From contig CAUJNA010002913.1 in the NCBI GenBank assembly GCA_963377175.1, positions 457,095-521,094 on the forward strand: 64,000 nucleotides of DNA. Reading direction: 5' to 3'. Origin of the DNA: Effrenium voratum (taxonomy: Eukaryota; Sar; Dinophyceae; Suessiales; Symbiodiniaceae). A program made the position numbers and the translations under genes. This document shows positions 57,031 to 64,000 of this stretch, piece after piece. Position 1 is the stretch's first letter; the number at the start of each line of letters is the position of its first letter. Below the pieces are notes generated by a model that worked only from the letters and a program-made list of their open reading frames with translations, was not told the DNA's origin and did not search any database.

Positions 57031-57169
57031 GGTTTTGAGGTTCCATGTTCATCTGTGGGGGCAAAAATGCTCCGAAGCGCTTCAGTCGCCTCATGAACCC
57101 TCCGGAAGGCAACAAGCCGCATTTGTTTGGACAATCTCGCAACATGAGCCCTAAACAATATGGGATGTT
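57031..57169 (-). mobile_element. Second copy of copia tail block A, swapped order
   Basis: Matches 49669-49816 and starts GGTTTTGAGGTTCCATGTTC. Here it lies directly after block B, whereas at 49669 it lies directly before it. In element orientation A now precedes B, and the two are fused in one open frame of about 73 codons. Confidence 0.85.
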
Positions 57170-60100
57170 TCTAGACTAATTCGAGCCGCTCCCCACATGT
57201 GTTCCCCAAACGAACCGCTGTTTATTGGCTTCATGTTTCCCTTCGAACTGAAACACTGCGCGGCATTCACTGTTTTGCACCCGTCGTTTGACGCGAACTT
57301 TTTGCGCCCAAATACTGTTGCTGGTTCTCAGGAGGGAAACAGCTTGCGGACATTGCCTCATTCCATGCGAGCCAATGAACATGGAAAAAACCTTGAGGAA
57401 ACCACCAGTTGGGGAGAACCACAACTTTTCTCCAACAGGATGTGCCTCTTTCAAATACGTTTCGTGTTTGGTTTGCATAGAGGAAACCACCAGGATGGTT
57501 CACTCCGGGGCCAACTCAGCCGCCCGCCGCTTCGTAGCCCGCCGCCGCCGCGCTCAGGAGCTCGCCGCCCATGGCGCGAATTGCCGGGGGAAGCCCCTTA
57601 AAATGGGAGGTTTCCTTTGGCATCCTTTGGAATCCCTTTGGCAAAATGGCTGGGTTCTCTTTCATTTCTCTGTCATCTGCGGCTCCCTTGTTGTTTGCTT
57701 TGATGCTTGTATGGTTCTTCCTCTTGTGCTGGTCTTGCATTTGATACATGGATGTTAACAAGACCAAACAGGTTCCGGTTCCAAACAGATTAAACGCCAG
57801 GTTTTTTGGGCTAACAACTTGATGAAAGCTCTGCCTTTCATGGTCCGTCCTCTATCAAGTCGAGACTAGCGTCAGGGGAGATCTGCTTCTGGTTGTTGCC
57901 GAAGCTTTGTGAAGCTGCGTTGTCTCAGCCGCCGCTGCGTCCAAGTACGCGCACCACCCAAGTCGATGCTCGGTTTACATTCGCCGCTCAAGTCGACCTC
58001 TGCCCCGCAAGGTTTTGAAGGGGCCGGCGAAAGCGGCCAAACAGCCAGATGAGATCCTTTTCTGCAAGTGGACCCATTCCACGGATCACGGGTTCTAACA
58101 GGTAGCGGTTCCGATCGCTTGCACCAAAGGACCATCCTGCGTGTCAAACCTTGGGATCTGTAAAGTTCAGAGTCCGCGCGCGGCTTTTCCCACAGAGGCC
58201 TGTACAAGTGCCTCACACCTGTCTTCAGTGAAACACGGGCGCGACCCGAAGCGTACACTCTCGTCTGTTGGCGCAACGCTCAATGCATACACGCTTGCAA
58301 TGGCCGGTGAGAGAACAGGAGCTTGATGCGTGTGGAGCAGGGGCCAATGCAAGACGAACAGGCACCCTCAGCGCGTCAACACTGCCATATCAAATTCTTG
58401 TGTGAGACATGCTGACTTGAAATCCACGGACACCGTGTATCAGTCTGCCTCATCGATCCTGCATACACATTCAGCACACGATAGCACCTGCACTGTAAAC
58501 ACGATGAATGCCTGAGCACTTGGGGCCCAGAGATGCCTTTACTAAGTATAGCCTTTTGCTTTACAACAACAAAACTTTTTGCTGATCTGCGGTTATCTGT
58601 GGAGGCCGATGGACCACCGATGGACCACCTCTTTGTGTGTCCAATCTCCGTTGCCTCCCCTCCAAAACCAAATGTGCCAGCCCAGCTCTCTGATGGCACG
58701 CTCTCGTACCAGCCTAATCCTCGCCATTCCAAAGCATAAAGCATCACCCCACAAGGAAAGTGGCTTTATATTGGCACAGGCGATAACCAAAACCACCAAA
58801 CGCGAGAAAATGAGAGCCCGGCCACGAGCGGCAACCCCTCGCCGCACCTCCGGCGCTTCCTGCAAGGGAAGATGGCCGAGGAGATGTGCCTCAGCACATT
58901 CGATTCGAACAGATCCGCAAGTGCTCGGGCAAACAGCAAAGGAAGGGTTCTCAAATTTGTGATTCGACCCTCTTTTTGGTGTTTGAAGGGAAACCATAAG
59001 AAAACCCGTAGCACTACTTGGAGAACTTCCGAATAAATCCTCAAAGCGCCACTTTCCGTTCGGGTCACCGACTGTTCAAAGTAATGAGAAGGCCCCATAA
59101 GATTGCTTGGATTGACGGCTCGCTGCATGCTAGACGCATCCCGACAGACTCCCCACTGATAAGAAGTCGGGTCAGCTCAGTTGGATCGCTGCAAGTGAAC
59201 CTGACGGCCAGCCAACACTCGGCGCTGCAGATTCAAATCAACAAAACCAATGTGACATCCTGGGAAACTAGCACAACAAGAGCAAGTCAAATAAGCTCCA
59301 AGGCCATCTCACTCAAAGCCCCCGTCTTCCGCGGCATTGCGTGTGTTCCTTGGTCCCTTTGGGACTGTGGATGAAATCCTGCACCCTCGATGGATGAAAC
59401 CCTCTGAGCAATGGGACTAGCCTGTGAACTACAACATCTCGTGCATCAAGAGTAGATAGGGGAACCCCCAACAAATGTGGTTTTCCTTTTGGTTCTCGTC
59501 GAACCAACCTGCAAAAGCCTCAACCCATAAATCCAAACTAAGCTCCCCACCCTGGCACCGGCTCTGGGGTCTTGAGACTCTCCTGGCGCCTTTTTCCCTT
59601 TTCCTTTCCTTTTAGAACCAACCCAAAAAGGGTACCCCCGAAAAAGAACACCCATTTTCTCGCATATTGTATCACCCGCCAAGCGTTGCTTATCATCGTT
59701 CGAGCGACAGTAGCAAGTGGGCAAAGAAGTGGGGCGGGAGTTGCAAAGGCAACAGCTGAAGAGAGGCCCTCGCCCGGGTCTGTGCCCAGTCAGGGATGAG
59801 AATATTAAAACCGTTATATTTGACGCACACGGGCATAGGCACATTTCACCTAGCAGGTTCTGTCCATAGCATACCAAGTGTAAACATCTGCTTTATCCAT
59901 CAACCGACAAACTGAGTGGAAGGCAGCCTCAAATCACACCGTAACCGTGCGTCCCAGTCCTAGATTCCCATAATGTAAGGGGCTAAAGAAGTACACACTC
60001 AAAGTACCCAGGTCACCCCATTCTAATCACCCCTTAGGTGGGCCATACTAAAAACCTGAGTATTCGGTTCAGGGCTTTGCCTGAAACCAGGTAAAGAATC

Positions 60101-60870
60101 CAACGAGCGGCTTATCTAGTTGGCACTGCTGACCTTCACTCAGGATTTGATTGGGCTGAGTGCGAACTGGGTTGGTCTTAGACCCCCGACGAAACGTGAA
60201 AGTGTGTGGATCTGTGTGGATGGTGCCCTTTCCAAAAGATCAAAAGGTTTAAGTGATTATCCTCCCATCCGCCAACTCTGACTAGTCAACATTACTGTTT
60301 GCCCATCATATTGCTCCACTTCTCAGATGCTCCTTGGAGAGCGTCACGCCCCCCACGGTGGACAAGAGCTGCGGCACCTCCGAAAGTTCGGCTTGGGTCG
60401 GAGTTTCTCACACCGCATTGGGGCTAAAACCCTAAAACGAGCCAAGGCAAACCCTCGTCGAATGGCCTGGAAAAACGAGGTTGGGACCATGCAAAAAGGG
60501 GAAACATAGCAACCGGGGGCCGGCAAGTGGGACTCTCTGAGACACCTGGGCAAAAATGGGGGGAGCACATGCCAGCCGAAGATGATACACCTGTTGAGGT
60601 GATTAAAAATTTGCTGTGTACTGGACTACTTCAGTAATTGAGGACCCAAAAAATATACAACAAAAACGGCCCGTTGGATCCTACGTCAATGTTCCTTCTG
60701 AAAGTGTTCTGGACCGTCTAGGGATTTGAGCAACGCTTTAAGGGGCCGAGCATCACTGCGGGTGGACGAAATGTCGCTAGCAGGTGGTTTGCCCCAGTAT
60801 TTCTCCCATCCCAACTCAGGCGAAGCAGATTTTGTCCGTCCACATCACCACCTTGCACAACAGAGCTGCC
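57170..60870. other. No firmly supportable gene
   Basis: GAGGAAACCACCAG occurs at 57395 and 57480, bracketing about 85 bp. A GC-rich minus-strand patch at 57530-57600 (AIRAMGGELLSAAAAGYEAA) and another after the acceptor CATCTTCCCTTGCAG at 58864 (EAPEVRRGVAARGRAL) could be short exons, but boundaries and partners are missing. The rest shows nothing. Confidence 0.4.
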
Positions 60871-60875
60871 CCCAG

Positions 60876-61085
60876 CTATACATGGTTTGGTGCACAGGAG
60901 CCCTGCCTCCCAAAAGGGCTCCGCCAAACGTTTGGGGGTAAGCCGCGTAGCCTCTTCCCCGATCTCGATGTCGCCTCCCTCTCGAGCACCGCGTCCAAGC
61001 GCCGCAGCTCTCCCATGTCCAGGCTGGGCAGCCGGAGCAAGCCTTGCGCTTCAGCTTTGCAAAAGACCCCAAATTCCAAGGTCAT
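60876..61085 (-). CDS. Small open reading frame or exon, charged helical segment
   Basis: An ATG-initiated minus-strand frame of 69 codons, starting MTLEFGVFCKAEAQG, then LLRLPSLDMGELRRLDAVLE and REATSRSGKRLRG, with high third-position GC between 60955 and 61065. The middle looks like a helical, charged segment. It could be an exon with acceptor TTTTGCAAAG or GCGCAAG and a GC-type donor near 60957, in which case the listed start and stop are not used. The opposite strand is also open (Ser/Arg-rich), so confidence is limited. Confidence 0.35.
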   Translation of the reverse strand: MTLEFGVFCKAEAQGLLRLPSLDMGELRRLDAVLEREATSRSGKRLRGLPPNVWRSPFGRQGSCAPNHV

Positions 61086-61089
61086 GAGA

Positions 61090-64000
61090 TGGTCATGAGG
61101 TGTGCGTCAGCCATTGAAGCCACACACCCCTAACACGCTACTAAACCCGCCAACAAAAATCAACAAAACACGGCATGTCAACATAGGCTCCTTGGCGTCC
61201 AAGTATATACCTCGCCAACCAACATCAGCTGAGTCGCAATTTGCATTGTCCACTGTATGCTTCTTGGTTATCCGGAATCGGAAGGGGACCGATTCCAGGG
61301 ATTCAACCAAGGTCCGCCTGGTAGAAAATCAGTTGACTCTACCCAAGACCATGAAAAGAGCTAAGAAAGCTATTTACAGCTGCACCCCCGGTTGAACGCG
61401 GGAAAGGCCAAGCTTCGGAAAGTCAAGGATCCAAGTGGCTTCTGCTCTGAGAACCGTGCCCTCAAACTCGCGCAGCCTCTGTCTGAGGACCTCGAGGGAC
61501 ACTTCGCGGTTTTGAAGGCGTTTTGAAGGCGCTTTGAGGGCGTTTTGAAGCCGTGCCAGGGTGTTTCTTCGATACACGAGTTGGACACAAGCGCCGGCGT
61601 AAGACAAACACATGTTTGTGTTCCCGAGACCCAGGTGGTGTTGGGGCCACAACTCGGCCAACTAAAGCATTACCAGCCCGAGCGAATTGCCACCAAACAC
61701 CGTCTGGAAACACGCAGGGAGAAACAGTGGAGCAATTCAAACACTTCTAAAACAAAGGAGAAACCAAACAACTTTAGTAACAAGAAATATCTCCAAGCTA
61801 AACAAACCATCCCAGCCATTTGGAAGCCCTTTCGCTCGCACGCCTTCTGCCGCTTGCAGTGTATGTCGTGTCAAAATAGGGGGACCCCTGAGGAACCCCA
61901 AAATGGAGGTTTCCCTGTGGGGAACCAACTCCGAAAACACAAACCAACCTATGGGGAACCAACTCCAGACACACACACACACAAACAATCACAGCTCCAA
62001 ACTACGCCACCCATGCTTCCGCTCGCGACCCGCGCGCGCCTCCACTTTGGGCATGTCTCCCGGGCTCAGGTGGTGCACTCGCTGCGCCTCCCAGGTGCGG
62101 CGAGCGGGAACCGGGGGTCTTCAAAGGAAGGCTCCAGGAAGAGTCCCGAATATTTCAAGGAAGGAAGGAAGGAAGGAAGGAAAACGGTGACAGTAAGGTG
62201 ACAGCATGTATGCGTGCCACTATGATACAAGCAAGTGGTACTGCTCAGGAGGGTCGCATCACTTTCAATTTTATTAGGCCGAAGCAAAAAAAAAAAAACC
62301 ATGTTCGGCCGCGTCTTGAGCAGTCTTGTGCCCTCGTGGCAACACTTTAAAAGCCAACCAGGAGCTAGTGGTCTCTTGACCTTGTAGAACTTCTATGTGC
62401 TGCCTTTAAGCCCAAAACAGCTGCAAACCTTGTGGGAAGACCTGGCGCCTGGCCCGAAGGTGAATGGTGCGTGAAACCAACTGATATGTTTGCGCTGATT
62501 CAACAGAGATACGTTTAAAGCAGGAAGAAGATGCGATGACGGCGCAAGTGAAATCTATCTTATTCCACTTGTTCGGCCATGTGAGACACTTGAGATCTGT
62601 CCGCCGAGGCCCGCGAAAGCATAGGAAGCTGACGAATCGACATTTTCAAGCGAGGGGTCAGCCTAGCAGAATTCGAGCCATTGTGCCTCCAATGTGCCAA
62701 GTTGGGGATGCCCGTTTCTCATTGGCACATTGAGGTACAGGTCCCTTTTCGCATGAACAAAGCAACCCTCGTGGCGTGTGCCTCAAAGAGAAGGCTGTCC
62801 AGGTTGGTGCCTTGGATTGAAATTATTTCGCCCCCTACATCAATTAAGGAAATCCCTCTGGACCAAATGCATCGCAGAACCTTGAGGTTGGGAAAGACAG
62901 TCGGATAGTCCATAATATTAACTCACGCACCAACAACTCCATTGAAAGACTGGATAGGTGATGTAGATAGAAAACCAACTGCCTCTCCTTCCTCCTCACC
63001 TGCAGGAGGAAATGAGAGTGAACAGAGGACAGGCACTTCCTTCTCCCTTTCTCACCTCTTAATCACATCCTAGATATAGAGATAAAAGGGAGGGGAAGGA
63101 GACGGCATGTCCGTTCACCTTCCTCGCTACTTCCGGACGTTTCAAAGAGATAGAAGTTCCCAACGGAGAGAGGTGACGAACGAGGGAGGGAAGGTCATCT
63201 CTTTACATCTCTTTCTTTTTCCTTCATACTTTCCCATCTTTCTCATCAACAATGTAACTCTGGAAAGATGGATAAGAGAAGGTAAAAGAAGGACGGAAAG
63301 AGATCCAGAAATCCATTGGTATTAACTGTAAACACCCTGCAGCTCTTTCCGTAGGTAACATTTCCTTGAGTCACTTTCCTTTCATCTTGGAAATGCCATG
63401 GGAACTGGAGGTAGCCATTCTCACGTTCAATTCCAGGTGGCTTCCTAGCAGTCGCAGCTTTGAACCCCGCAGAACCCGAAAGCCTCACCGCACTTCCCTC
63501 AATGGGTCCCTTGCCGAAGGGAAAGGCTCGGCTATACAAGCTCCACGACTGGTCACAAGTGGACAACTTGGAAAGCTGTGGAAAAAAAATGGTGCGGACA
63601 ACGAACACCTAAAACTTCAGAACACGCCGGATGCGCCGCAGGGACTCTGGAAGAAATAAATCCATGGCATCAATGCTTGCCCGTATGGGATCTGTAACAT
63701 TCTGGGGATATTCCGGACACGGCAAACAAGCAACTTTGGCAATTCCACCACCCAAAACGGACGAAAACAGAAGTGCGCCCGGTGATGGTCAGTTTCCAGT
63801 GTTTTGCCCTTTAGTTCTACTGCGAATGCCCAAAATATTGCAAGGGAATCGATCACATTTAACCACAAATTCCCGATAAATCGCAGAAAGATACGATGCG
63901 TCCCTTTCTCTAAAAGTATACTTGCAATGTCTGGGGCAACCACCGATAACTCACAAACCAGAAATAACGAAAATTCCCAAGCAAGGATTGTGCCCAATTT
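61090..64000. other. No supportable gene
   Basis: Contains a short (AC)n run at 61969-61985, a (GGAA)n run at 62157-62180 and an A run at 62287-62299. A + strand frame at 61545-62201 stays open for 218 codons but is of mixed composition and ends in the GGAA run. No domain or splice-flanked exon seen. Confidence 0.5.
62157..62180. repeat. (GGAA)n short microsatellite
   Basis: Six GGAA units after TTTCAA. Confidence 0.9.

Overview
The window looks like nuclear DNA of a large, repeat-rich eukaryotic genome, most likely a dinoflagellate. The grounds are: compact exons separated by introns that often start with GC and end with AG (also GT-AG), a Gly/Lys/Trp-rich protein of a kind I associate with these algae, broken Ty1/copia reverse transcriptase and RNase H of the dinoflagellate-like type, three TTTAGGG repeats, and very long tetranucleotide microsatellites. 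This is inference; no rRNA, tRNA or organelle marker is present to fix the taxon.

Genes. Two spliced genes can be assembled by eye on the minus strand. The first (stop at 42541, start at 45060) has six exons whose phases all agree. It encodes a 141-residue protein with an N-terminal Arg/Ser-containing tail, a RanBP2-type zinc finger split by a GC-AG intron, and a basic C-terminus. The second (38657 to 40026) has four exons in consistent phase for about 150 residues, with a Gly/Trp/Lys-rich N-terminal half. Further single exon candidates with good splice signals lie at 10623-10719, 16496-16640, 18551-18605, 49107-49314 and 60876-61085 (minus) and 20006-20158, 20807-20893 and 30968-31354 (plus). 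The 20006 and 30968 segments are diverged copies of each other.

Mobile and decayed sequence. A truncated, frameshifted copia pol lies at 50288-51151 (minus). Its 3' tail (49669-50287) recurs at 56561-57169 with its two blocks in the opposite order. Between them, 52326-56560 (minus) holds a large decayed or heavily spliced coding region of unknown family, including a 42-bp minisatellite that encodes a 14-residue repeat. The same minisatellite core appears on the other strand at 30260-30500.

Simple sequence. Most long microsatellites are tetranucleotide (GCAC, CCAA, GGAA/GGAC, CCCA, GAGT, TTGG), each 150 to 670 bp. A less ordinary feature is a set of clusters in which one short word unique to that cluster is scattered many times over 0.2 to 1 kb (GCTTACGC, TTCCGCG, TATCGTTTT, CTCGGGGCC, GGGAAGAC, AATCTTAAAA, a GAAGATTGAAG/GATGTGCTAGC pair and a 23-bp hairpin unit). 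At least one of these lies inside an intron. The remaining sequence shows no supportable gene.
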